Assembly (NCBI GenBank): GCA_036258055.1
Contig: DATAEK010000434.1
Location: 1 to 14,101 of the forward strand
Length of the DNA stretch: 14,101 nucleotides
Reading direction: 5' to 3'
Origin: DATAEK01 sp036258055
Lineage (GTDB): Bacteria > Acidobacteriota > Vicinamibacteria > Vicinamibacterales > 2-12-FULL-66-21
This document shows positions 6,431 to 13,764 of the stretch, piece after piece (position 1 is the stretch's first letter; each line of letters begins with the position of its first letter). The position numbers and the translations under genes are program-made. Below the pieces are notes generated by a model, which ran no database searches, was not told the DNA's origin, and saw nothing but the letters and a program-made list of their open reading frames with translations.

Positions 6431-7248
6431 CGCAGTGCCGACAAGTTCTCCTCACACTCCGTTGTCGGGTCGGGTGTGATCGTGACCTGTACGCGGTACT
6501 TCCGATCGCCGTTCACGAAGTACGCAGCCTCTTCCAGCCGATTTGTCGTGAGCGCCCGCAGCCGACGCAGCAGGTCGGAAGTCGGCATTACGGCATCCAG
6601 GTCGATTCGCTGAACGGCTGGATCGAACAGCGATTGGCGGCGGTGGACCGTCGCCTGCTCGCGGCACTGGGGAGTGGCCGTCCGGCATCCGCTCCTGATT
6701 TGCTGCCATCCTTGCCGGAAGACCTCCACTTCAAGCAGCTTCAGTCTGAGGTAGAGCGTATGGGCGGTGTCCGCCGGGTCGATGTCGATCCGCCTGCGAC
6801 AAACGACATCTCCCGTATCCAACGACTCGTCCACGAAGTGCAGCGAGGCGCCGGCCGGCGTGCCATCGAGAATCGCCCACGTCGGTGTGTGCCAACCCCG
6901 GTTGTACGGAAGGTACGACGGGTGCAGATTGAGCACGCCGCTTCCGGGCAGGTCCAGCAAGGGCCGGCGCAGGATGTACGGAAAATGCACGGAGACGATG
7001 TAGTCGAGGCGTAGACCACGAAGGAAGTCGATCGTCGATTGGTCTTTGAGCTGACTCGCCCGGAACACCGCCGGCGAAAGGCGAGCGCTTTCACAAAGGG
7101 CGATCAAGTCGGCATCGTGTGATGCGCGGCCGGGATCGGGAAGCAGGAGTGCCGCCGGACGGTCACCCAGTTCCAGCAACACAGTCAGGACGTCCACCGC
7201 CACGTCGCGATCGCCCGCAAATGCGAGGTTCAGCCGCTCATCAGCCAT
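6427..7248 (-). CDS. Sugar nucleotide N-formyltransferase
   Basis: 273 residues from the ATG at 7248; the in-frame ATG at 7287 adds 13 residues lying over the preceding gene. The N-terminal formyltransferase fold contains NLHPSYLPYNRG (107-118) and LDTGD (143-147), giving the catalytic triad N107, H109, D144 used by 10-formyltetrahydrofolate-dependent formyltransferases. The YLPYNRG form resembles sugar N-formyltransferases more than methionyl-tRNA formyltransferase, whose loop is usually HxSLLPxxRG. The C-terminal part (about 198-258) has TVHRRQS, IDLD and LLRRLRALT followed by AYFVNGDRKYRVQV, also a pattern of sugar formyltransferases. It lies just upstream of the PglE-like aminotransferase gene, where pgl loci carry an acetyltransferase, so the expected substrate is the 4-amino sugar nucleotide and the product a 4-formamido sugar. 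It overlaps the fused transferase gene by 8 bases. Confidence 0.88.
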   Translation of the reverse strand: MADERLNLAFAGDRDVAVDVLTVLLELGDRPAALLLPDPGRASHDADLIALCESARLSPAVFRASQLKDQSTIDFLRGLRLDYIVSVHFPYILRRPLLDLPGSGVLNLHPSYLPYNRGWHTPTWAILDGTPAGASLHFVDESLDTGDVVCRRRIDIDPADTAHTLYLRLKLLEVEVFRQGWQQIRSGCRTATPQCREQATVHRRQSLFDPAVQRIDLDAVMPTSDLLRRLRALTTNRLEEAAYFVNGDRKYRVQVTITPDPTTECEENLSALR

Positions 7249-9097
7249 GGCGTGCCACGTTTCCCTGAAAGTAGTCGACAGTCGCACGTCCAGGTTGCCT
7301 GATGCCTTGCTGGAGAATCACGGCCGCCGCCGTGCGCGCCAGTATTGCGGCGTCCAGCACCAGCGAGCAGCGATCGACGTACTCGACGTCCAGCTCGAAG
7401 CGCTTCTCCCACGATAGCCCGTTCCTTCCGTTCACTTGGGCCAGACCAGTGATCCCGGGGCGCACGGCATGTCGGCGTGCCTGAACAGGCGTGTAAAGGG
7501 GCAGATACTCCATCAGCAGCGGCCGAGGCCCGACGAGGCTCATGTCGCCGACGAGCACATTCCAGAGCTCCGGGATTTCATCGAGGCTGGTGGCCCGCAG
7601 GAAGCGGCCGAACGTCGTGAGTCGCTGATCATCCGGGAGGACTTGGCCGCTGGCGTCCCGTCGATTCGTCATTGACCGGAACTTCACCAACACGAACGGC
7701 TCGCCGTGCAGCCCCGGACGTCTCTGTCGGAACAGCACGGGTGAACCGAGAAACAGCCGGATCAGCAGTGCAAGGCAAGCGGTCAGCGGGAGCAGCAACA
7801 GGATTCCAACGCTGGCCGCTACTACGTCGAGCACACGCTTGCCTCCCCGGGCGAAGAGGCCAGGCGCCATTCGCGACGGCGTGCTGGACTTGGTGTTGGA
7901 AGATTCTCCGGCTCGCGCGGAATGACGAACGACCGCGCACCCGCGCTCGAGCGGCACGTTTCCGGTGTGGAGGCGTGCATAGAGGTCGAGAACGGCCGCC
8001 GTGACGGCGCCCTGGGAAAAATCACGCGCGGCCCGACGTTGGGCTGATGTGCCGAGCGAGCGCCGCAGCTCCGGATCGGAGACCAGCCGCTCCAGTTGGG
8101 CGACGATGCCCTCGATGTCGGCGGGATCGTGCAGCAGGCCGGTTTCCCCATCGATGACCGCATCGGTGACACCGTAAATGCGCGATGCAACCGCTGGCAG
8201 TCCGACTGCGGCGGCCTCGATGATGACGCTGCCGAATCCCTCCCGGTAGCTGGGCAGGCACAATATGTCCGAGGCTGCCATCGAGAGTTCCGGCCTGCCC
8301 GTGAAACCGCTGAAGTGGAGACGCCCCCTGTGACGGCTGCAGCGGGCACGAATGGCGTCGGCCAGGTTCTGCTCGTCTGGTCCAACGATCAGGAGGTGAA
8401 CGTCGGGCCGTCGGTCCGCCAGCGTGGCAAATGCGCACGCGAGATCGAGTACTCCCTTGTCACGATGGAGTCTGCCCACGAAGAGAAGCGTCACAGCGTG
8501 CGCCGGAATCGCCAACGATCCCCGAATGGCGCGGCGGGCAACAAGGTCGGGCCGGAACCTCGCGGGATCCACTCCGCAGATGGAGCCCTTACCGAGGACC
8601 GCGCTTTTCGACCCCTGGACGATCCCCTCGGCGATGAGGAACTCACGTTGGGAAGGACTGTCCGCAAGTGCAAAGGTCGCGGCCCTCGCCACCACTTTGT
8701 CGAGAAGTTTGAGCGCCGCACGCGAGATCCCCGTACGCGTTGCCCAGACCTGGCCCGTGAAGAAATGGACTCGCACCGGAATCCGGGTGAACCACGCCGC
8801 AACCATCGCCAACAAGCCGGCCTTCGGCGTCACCGAGTGCACCAGATCGAAGCGTTCAGTCCGCATCAGCCGGATCAACGCGACGAGACATCGGAGATCG
8901 CTCATCGGCGAGACGTGCCTCTTGATGCCAAGCGGGCGCAAGGACGCCAGGGTTCCGAGGTCGTGCAGGAACCGCGCGTTCGTGGTGTTCACGACGACGG
9001 TGACGTCATAGTGCTCCTGCATGGCGAGGATCTGGTGCACCAGAAACGAGCGGACGGTCAGCTCGCTTGCAACCACGATGCAGGCCCGGCGCTTCAT
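7241..9097 (-). CDS. Fusion of GT4 glycosyltransferase and PglC-type phosphoglycosyl transferase
   Basis: 618 residues from the ATG at 9097, which overlaps the previous stop as ATGA with GAGGG upstream; the frame could begin at 9124, adding 9 residues. Residues 1-375 are a GT-B glycosyltransferase: FVGRLHRDKG (206-215) and the E-x7-E pair E286/E294 in SYREGFGSVIIEA. After a Ser/Arg-rich linker (about 390-415) comes a complete monotopic phosphoglycosyl transferase: a membrane-entering helix (about 420-452), VLFRQRRPG (454-462), KFRSMT, the catalytic dyad D506-E507 in TSLDEIPELWN, SLVGPRP (520-526) and RPGITGLAQVNGR (546-558). The C-terminal half should move a sugar-phosphate from a UDP-sugar to undecaprenyl phosphate. 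The GT4 half could then add the second sugar, as separate PglC and PglA do in Campylobacter. All key residues are present, so both halves should be active. Confidence 0.93.
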   Translation of the reverse strand: MKRRACIVVASELTVRSFLVHQILAMQEHYDVTVVVNTTNARFLHDLGTLASLRPLGIKRHVSPMSDLRCLVALIRLMRTERFDLVHSVTPKAGLLAMVAAWFTRIPVRVHFFTGQVWATRTGISRAALKLLDKVVARAATFALADSPSQREFLIAEGIVQGSKSAVLGKGSICGVDPARFRPDLVARRAIRGSLAIPAHAVTLLFVGRLHRDKGVLDLACAFATLADRRPDVHLLIVGPDEQNLADAIRARCSRHRGRLHFSGFTGRPELSMAASDILCLPSYREGFGSVIIEAAAVGLPAVASRIYGVTDAVIDGETGLLHDPADIEGIVAQLERLVSDPELRRSLGTSAQRRAARDFSQGAVTAAVLDLYARLHTGNVPLERGCAVVRHSARAGESSNTKSSTPSRMAPGLFARGGKRVLDVVAASVGILLLLPLTACLALLIRLFLGSPVLFRQRRPGLHGEPFVLVKFRSMTNRRDASGQVLPDDQRLTTFGRFLRATSLDEIPELWNVLVGDMSLVGPRPLLMEYLPLYTPVQARRHAVRPGITGLAQVNGRNGLSWEKRFELDVEYVDRCSLVLDAAILARTAAAVILQQGIRQPGRATVDYFQGNVARHG

Positions 9098-10092
9098 GCC
9101 GCTGCCCTCGGAGAAACCAGCCACGCCAATCCGGTGGGAATCGAGACTGTGAGCGAAAGATTCAGCTCCCGTTGAATCCGCTGGATCGAATATCGGCTTC
9201 TATTGACGAGGGCGTCGACACGCGAGCGCGTCAGCGGGCCTGCCGCGACGTGATTGGCGGCCCACACGACGCACCGGACCGCCCGCTCGGGGAGACGCAG
9301 TCGTGGCCGAGGACAGCCGAGCGTGTCGGCAATCGCGGCGGCGAATTCCTCCACCGTGCACCAATTCGACAGGTTGTACACGCGCCCGTCGGCCGCCGCC
9401 GACGTCGCGCACAGCATGAGCGCTTCGGCGACGTCCGCGACGTGGACGTAGTTCGCCGAGGCGCCTGCGGGCCCGATGAAGAAGAACAGCCGCCGCTGGA
9501 TCATCCGGGCCATCTGCGCGATCGACTGGTTCGGCATCGCCTGCCCGAAGACAATCGACGGACGTAGCACGGCGCACGAGGCGATCCGTCGCTGACGTCC
9601 GCGTTCCAGCACCAGGTCGTCGGCGTCGGCCTTGGTCCGTTCGTAGATCCCGTGGGGATCGATAGCGGTGTCTTCCGAGATCACTCCCGTCCGATGACGG
9701 CCGTAGACGCCGGCGCTGCTCAACTGAACCCATCGCCCGATGCGACCGGCGGCGGCGTTGAGGAGTGCCTGTGTTCCGTCTACGTTGACAGTCTGCATCC
9801 GCTGCTGGTCCCGCCATTCGCCCGCACAGTGATACAGAACGTCGAGGCCGTCAGCGAATCGTACGAGCCCGGCGTCCGGGTTCGCGAGATCCCCTGCGAT
9901 CACGTTCACGGCAGACGGCCACCGCGCGTGCGGATTTCTCGTCAGACAGCGGACGAAGTCGCCGGCCTCGAGGTGCCGCCGCACGAGAACCGACCCGATG
10001 AAGCCCGATGCGCCGGTAATACCTACGACCATGCGTGGACGTCGAGCCGATCGGCTGGCCGTGGCGATGTGCGAGGTGTCTGTTTCATGCAC
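9094..10092 (-). CDS. NAD-dependent epimerase/dehydratase (extended SDR)
   Basis: 332 residues. The Rossmann signature TGASGFIG is at 26-33, an aspartate-containing GDLAN at 68-72, the SS of LSSAGVYG at 125-126, and the catalytic YERTK at 150-154 (Y150, K154). NYVHVADVAEAL (214-225) is the conserved substrate-loop region of sugar-nucleotide SDRs. It probably acts on a UDP- or dTDP-hexose as a 4-epimerase or 4-ketoreductase, providing a second sugar of the repeat unit; sequence alone does not settle which. The start is a GTG with CGGAG 7 bases upstream, overlapping the preceding stop by 8 bases. The ATG at 10032 (residue 21) would fit the family N-terminus but lacks a ribosome site. Confidence 0.88.
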   Translation of the reverse strand: MHETDTSHIATASRSARRPRMVVGITGASGFIGSVLVRRHLEAGDFVRCLTRNPHARWPSAVNVIAGDLANPDAGLVRFADGLDVLYHCAGEWRDQQRMQTVNVDGTQALLNAAAGRIGRWVQLSSAGVYGRHRTGVISEDTAIDPHGIYERTKADADDLVLERGRQRRIASCAVLRPSIVFGQAMPNQSIAQMARMIQRRLFFFIGPAGASANYVHVADVAEALMLCATSAAADGRVYNLSNWCTVEEFAAAIADTLGCPRPRLRLPERAVRCVVWAANHVAAGPLTRSRVDALVNRSRYSIQRIQRELNLSLTVSIPTGLAWLVSPRAAA

Positions 10093-11278
10093 ATCGAATC
10101 TCCGCCCATTCGGAAGTGCTTGCGGCTCTCACCGCGTGGAGGAACTGCCCCCTCACGATGGCCTGCCGGTTCTCGTGATGTGTGAGCGCGTGCGCCCGAT
10201 TCCGCTCGCCCAGCCTCCGTCTGGCCCCAGAGTCGGCCATCATTGCCTCGATTCGCGCGGCGAGCGCGCGAGCGTCTCCCGGAGGAACGAGACAGTCCGG
10301 GGGCAGCAGCTCGGGGATGCCGCCGACGTTGGTGGCCACGGCAGGCAGTCCGCGAGCCATCGCCTCCAGCAGGGCACGCGGCAGCCCCTCGGTCAACGAC
10401 GGCAACACGAACACGTGCGCAGAATCCAACGCCTCACGGACGCCGGCGAGGTCCCGCTGCCCGAGGAACTCGACGTGAGCCGAAAGCCCGCGCGAGTCGC
10501 ACAGCCGCTGGAGCTCGGGCATCAGCCGGCCGCCGCCGACGATGCGCAGCTTCACCGCCGCCTGTCTTCTGCGCAGCGTGCTCATCGCATCGAGCAGGAC
10601 GGCGGTGCCCTTGTATGGCTGATCGAGCCCTCCGACGGTGACGAGGACGAAGACTGCTGGAGGGCTCCACTCTCGCTGGCGTTCGCCTGAGAACGCGTGA
10701 TCGTCCAGCGCCCCGTCCGACGCCGCATAGCTCCGGCCAGCGGTTGGATACCGACGCTGCAGCACTTCTCTCGTCACGTACAGAACCGCAGCCGCCCTGC
10801 GCGAGATCTGTCGTTCAGCCGCTGCCGCGACGACCCGGATGGCGCCTCGGAGTGGATGCCGGAACGCACCAGGAGCAAAGACCTGATCGGCATCACCAAC
10901 GATCTCCGCTCCAAACGATCGGCCCGCGCGAATCGCGGCTCGCGCCGTCAGATACGCGATGATTGACGGCGCTCTCACGATGATCGCCTGCGACAGCTCG
11001 ACGGCCGCCGCGAGGCTCGCGTGAAGCTTCGGAAGATCACCGAGCAATCCGGCCAGTCTCGAATAGGCGGGCAGCGGCCAGAAATGCACGTCGGGCAGCG
11101 ATGCGACGACGCAGCCGGCCGATGGCCGTGACACCTCGACGACCCTGGCGGCGACCATGACCGGCGAGAACACGTGCAGGTATCGCGTCCACAGGTCGCG
11201 ACCGTAGGCGGGCGGACCCCAGATCGCGCCGTCGGGCGTGCGCTCAAATCTGGCGTCTGACGTAAGGAGAACACGCAT
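10085..11278 (-). CDS. GT4 family glycosyltransferase
   Basis: 397 residues, GT-B fold. The N-terminal half (1-200) is divergent, as usual for the acceptor domain, with no transmembrane helix. The C-terminal half has the donor-binding pattern: TVGGLDQPYKG (214-224), LRIVGGG (244-250), VEFLGQ (269-274) and SLTEGLPRALLEAMA (294-308), whose E297 and E305 are the E-x7-E pair that contacts the nucleotide-sugar. This is a retaining cytosolic glycosyltransferase that should add one sugar to the lipid-linked repeat unit; donor and linkage cannot be read from sequence. The ATG at 11278 has AGGT five bases upstream and lies 35 bases inside the wzy gene, the longest overlap in the operon. The 3' end overlaps the SDR gene by 8 bases. 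Confidence 0.92.
   Translation of the reverse strand: MRVLLTSDARFERTPDGAIWGPPAYGRDLWTRYLHVFSPVMVAARVVEVSRPSAGCVVASLPDVHFWPLPAYSRLAGLLGDLPKLHASLAAAVELSQAIIVRAPSIIAYLTARAAIRAGRSFGAEIVGDADQVFAPGAFRHPLRGAIRVVAAAAERQISRRAAAVLYVTREVLQRRYPTAGRSYAASDGALDDHAFSGERQREWSPPAVFVLVTVGGLDQPYKGTAVLLDAMSTLRRRQAAVKLRIVGGGRLMPELQRLCDSRGLSAHVEFLGQRDLAGVREALDSAHVFVLPSLTEGLPRALLEAMARGLPAVATNVGGIPELLPPDCLVPPGDARALAARIEAMMADSGARRRLGERNRAHALTHHENRQAIVRGQFLHAVRAASTSEWAEIRCA
10100..10104 (-). promoter_or_regulatory. Shine-Dalgarno for the SDR GTG start
   Basis: CGGAG on the minus strand, 7 bases before the GTG at 10092. It supports the longer 332-residue protein over an ATG at 10032 that has no comparable site. Confidence 0.55.
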
Positions 11279-12662
11279 ATGACCTGCACCTGACGGATGC
11301 CGAAACGTGCCTGATGACGTGCAGACCCAGCACGAACGCGAGGCCCAGCATGCACTGCAGCGGAACCGACACGAACGAATTCCGGACGTTGGCTAAGATC
11401 GGCACGTACAGCGTCGCGATCCCGAGCACCGCCAGCCGGCGGTCGGGTATCCGGTCGATCCACGCCAGCGCCGCGCCCAGAAGACCGAGCGCGATCGCCA
11501 CGCCGGGAGCACCAAAATTCCTGTACGCTTCGGCAACCGGCGAAAACCCGATCGGGACAACCCTATCCGTCACCAGGACGTTCATGATTCGCATGTCGTC
11601 TTCAGCGACGGAGGTCTGCAACCCAGGCAGCACCCGCGCGGCGCCGCGTTCGATCGGCGCCCAGTACGTAGCGCCCATCTCGAGAGGGTCACCCTCTGCT
11701 CGCCAGCGGACCACCTTCTCGACAGGGTGCAGCGACCCTCCCATCTCGGCGAAGGCGTCGAACATGTGCAGGTCCAGGACCATCTCGGACAGCCCCTGCA
11801 CGCCCGTGTTCCGGACCTCGCGAACCGCGGGAATCACGATGAGCAGCGCAGCGACGAACGCGGAGGTTTTGGCAGGCGACAACACCCTGCCGCAACGCGC
11901 CGCCGCCACGAGAGCGCCAATGGAGGGGAACATGATCTCGCCCCTCAATCCCAGCGGAAGGGCCAGCATCGCGAGGCAGCCGAACGCCGCCATGGCATTC
12001 GTGCGAAGCCAGCCGGCCGCCCCGGTCACCGACAAGACGAGCCCACAACTCAGCGCAACCCAGACGAACGCCAGCATGCCGCCGAAATTGGCGGTGGCAT
12101 CCAGGTACTCTTCGTACGAGGTGAAGAAGCCGCCCGCGCCGCTCGCGGTGAGCACGATCCCGCACCACAGTGCAATGGCCGCCAAGACGAGCGCAGGCCC
12201 GGCAATGCTGTGAGGGTGTGCGGGCTCATCCGCGTCCCGCGGAGCTCGTTGGGAGGCGGACACACCGATGCCGTTGACCAGACTCGCACCCGACGCGAAC
12301 GCTGTCAGGCCCACCAGTGCCAGGAGCCCCGCATCGCCAGCGAATGGCCCCAGCACCCACATCTGGTCCCACGGCGAGAGTTCAGCTGGCTGCACGACGC
12401 CGAATCCCAGTACCGTGATCAGCCCGAAGTGAAAACACCAGAACACGGCGACGTACGCGCCGGCTGCAGTCCAAAGACCACTGCACATCACGAGCGACAG
12501 GATCACGATGAGGGACGCCGGAGCGATCCACCAAAAATCCGCAATCGACGCGGGCAGAAGCTCCGCGGATAGCGTCAGCGCTCCGGCCAGCGCCGCGCCG
12601 CCGGTGAGGGCGGCGTAGCCGAGCGTAATCGCGCGGGCACGGGAGAGCTTACGCAGACGCAC
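11244..12662 (-). CDS. wzy: Wzy-type oligosaccharide repeat-unit polymerase
   Basis: 472 residues from a GTG at 12662 with TGGAG 8 bases upstream; an ATG at 12902 in the same frame would add 80 Arg-rich residues lying over the preceding glycosyltransferase gene and is rejected. The protein has about ten to twelve transmembrane segments (for example about 12-32, 47-65, 68-90, 112-130, 155-172, 195-214, 226-238, 267-280, 385-402, 408-424 and 434-450). The conserved-looking soluble part runs from GLRGEIMFPS (238-247) through AEMGGSLHPV (305-314), MGATYWAP (329-336), VLPGL (344-348) and SPVAEAYRNFG (374-384). That order (Arg-Glu near the middle, E-M-G-G-S, G-x-x-Y, and E-x-Y-x-N-F-G near the end) is what I recognise in O-antigen polysaccharide polymerases that join undecaprenyl-linked units in the periplasm. 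Such proteins are poorly conserved, so the family call rests on topology, motif order and context. Confidence 0.82.
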   Translation of the reverse strand: MRLRKLSRARAITLGYAALTGGAALAGALTLSAELLPASIADFWWIAPASLIVILSLVMCSGLWTAAGAYVAVFWCFHFGLITVLGFGVVQPAELSPWDQMWVLGPFAGDAGLLALVGLTAFASGASLVNGIGVSASQRAPRDADEPAHPHSIAGPALVLAAIALWCGIVLTASGAGGFFTSYEEYLDATANFGGMLAFVWVALSCGLVLSVTGAAGWLRTNAMAAFGCLAMLALPLGLRGEIMFPSIGALVAAARCGRVLSPAKTSAFVAALLIVIPAVREVRNTGVQGLSEMVLDLHMFDAFAEMGGSLHPVEKVVRWRAEGDPLEMGATYWAPIERGAARVLPGLQTSVAEDDMRIMNVLVTDRVVPIGFSPVAEAYRNFGAPGVAIALGLLGAALAWIDRIPDRRLAVLGIATLYVPILANVRNSFVSVPLQCMLGLAFVLGLHVIRHVSASVRCRSYACSPYVRRQI

Positions 12663-13758
12663 GAACGCGGCTCCAGATCTGGTAGTACGTTTCACGCGAA
12701 CGGGCCACCGTAAACGGACTGCGTGCGAATCGTGCCTCCACTTCGGGTGTCGGGATGGGCGCCTGCCGTACGAGCCGTACGGCCGCGGCCGCCCATGCGC
12801 GATCTCCCTCAGCAAGCGGCATGAGGCACAGATTTGGAAAGTGTCGCGCCAGCTCCCTCGTGCCGGGAAGGTCCGCAGCGAGCACGGGAATCCCGACGGC
12901 ACACGCCTCCAGAACGGCGCTAGGCAGCCCCTCCCATAGCGAGGGCAGGATCATCAGACTCGACGCGGCAATCAGCGGCATCGGCTCCTCGACCTCGCCA
13001 ATGAAGTGAACGCGATCCGCCAAACCGGCCTCATGGGCGGCACGGCGGACGGTCGCCCCGTAGTCCGCGACTTCCCTGCCTACGAGGCGCAGCGACAGGT
13101 CGGGCAGGTCGCGAATGCTGTGCCGGAGGATGCCGACCAGCCGCAGTTGATTCTTGAGAGGCTGGATCGAGGCCACATTGATGACGGCCGGAGGCTCGGG
13201 GGTCCTCACGCGCAGATGTCGCAGGCGTTCGACAGGTATTCCGTTGTAGACGACGCGGCAGCGCAGGTCACCCTGCCAGCGCGGGCACCAGGCACCGCGC
13301 ATTGCGCCCTCGCCGACAGCCAGAATGTCGGTCGCTGCGATCTGGATGAGCCGTCGGCACGCGGCAAGCTGTGCCCGACGTCCGACGGTATCCTCTTTGT
13401 CGTTGACGATGGCCGTATGAAGGTGCGCGACGCGACAGCGAGTGCGTGCGAGACGTGCGATCGCGAGAATCACGCCGGAGAAATAGTGAACGTGCGAGTG
13501 CACGACGTCGTAGCGCCGCTGCCGCAGAAGCCGGGAGAAGCGGAACGGAAAGCGGGCGTCCAACGCGCACTTGATCACGTCGCCGCCAGCGGCTCTCACG
13601 CGATCATCAAGCGGTCCATCCAGGCCGCTCAGAACGAGGAAATCCGATCGCACGCGCCGTCCGCTGAGCGATTCGGCGAGCTCGATGGTTCTGAGCTCGG
13701 CGCCTCCCCGCATGAGCCGGCCGAAGACGTGCAGCACTCGTAGCATTCCGTTATCCAT
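12649..13758 (-). CDS. GT4 family glycosyltransferase
   Basis: 369 residues, GT-B fold. The N-terminus LRVLHVFGRLMRGGAELRT (6-24) carries the RGGAE glycine-rich loop typical of GT4 enzymes that act on polyprenyl-linked acceptors. VVHSHVHYFSG (85-95) is the matching acceptor-domain segment. In the C-terminal half, NVASIQPLKNQ (194-204), VHFIGE (250-255) and SLWEGLPSAVLEA (273-285) provide the nucleotide-sugar site, with E276 and E284 as the E-x7-E pair. It is a cytosolic retaining transferase expected to extend the repeat unit. It starts 6 bases after the flippase stop and ends 14 bases inside wzy. The ATG at 13746 (residue 5) is an equally possible start; neither has a clear ribosome site. 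Donor sugar unknown. Confidence 0.92.
   Translation of the reverse strand: MDNGMLRVLHVFGRLMRGGAELRTIELAESLSGRRVRSDFLVLSGLDGPLDDRVRAAGGDVIKCALDARFPFRFSRLLRQRRYDVVHSHVHYFSGVILAIARLARTRCRVAHLHTAIVNDKEDTVGRRAQLAACRRLIQIAATDILAVGEGAMRGAWCPRWQGDLRCRVVYNGIPVERLRHLRVRTPEPPAVINVASIQPLKNQLRLVGILRHSIRDLPDLSLRLVGREVADYGATVRRAAHEAGLADRVHFIGEVEEPMPLIAASSLMILPSLWEGLPSAVLEACAVGIPVLAADLPGTRELARHFPNLCLMPLAEGDRAWAAAAVRLVRQAPIPTPEVEARFARSPFTVARSRETYYQIWSRVRASA
12671..12675 (-). promoter_or_regulatory. Shine-Dalgarno for the wzy GTG start
   Basis: TGGAG on the minus strand with 8-base spacing to the GTG at 12662, inside the last codons of the upstream glycosyltransferase gene. It makes a 14-base overlap and fixes the start where the hydrophobic sequence begins. 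Confidence 0.6.
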
Positions 13759-13764
13759 GTCCGA

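Noticed and set aside
8096..9175. Long plus-strand open frame opposite the GT4-PGT fusion (359 codons)
   Set aside because: Same reason: low-complexity charged translation, no family resemblance, fully covered by a well-supported gene.
12663..12902. 80-residue N-terminal extension of the Wzy-type protein
   Set aside because: It overlaps the conserved C-terminal part of the upstream GT4 gene; a GTG with TGGAG sits exactly where the hydrophobic protein begins.
13006..13743. Plus-strand open frame opposite the first GT4 gene (245 codons)
   Set aside because: Antisense shadow; no motifs and no ribosome site I can credit.
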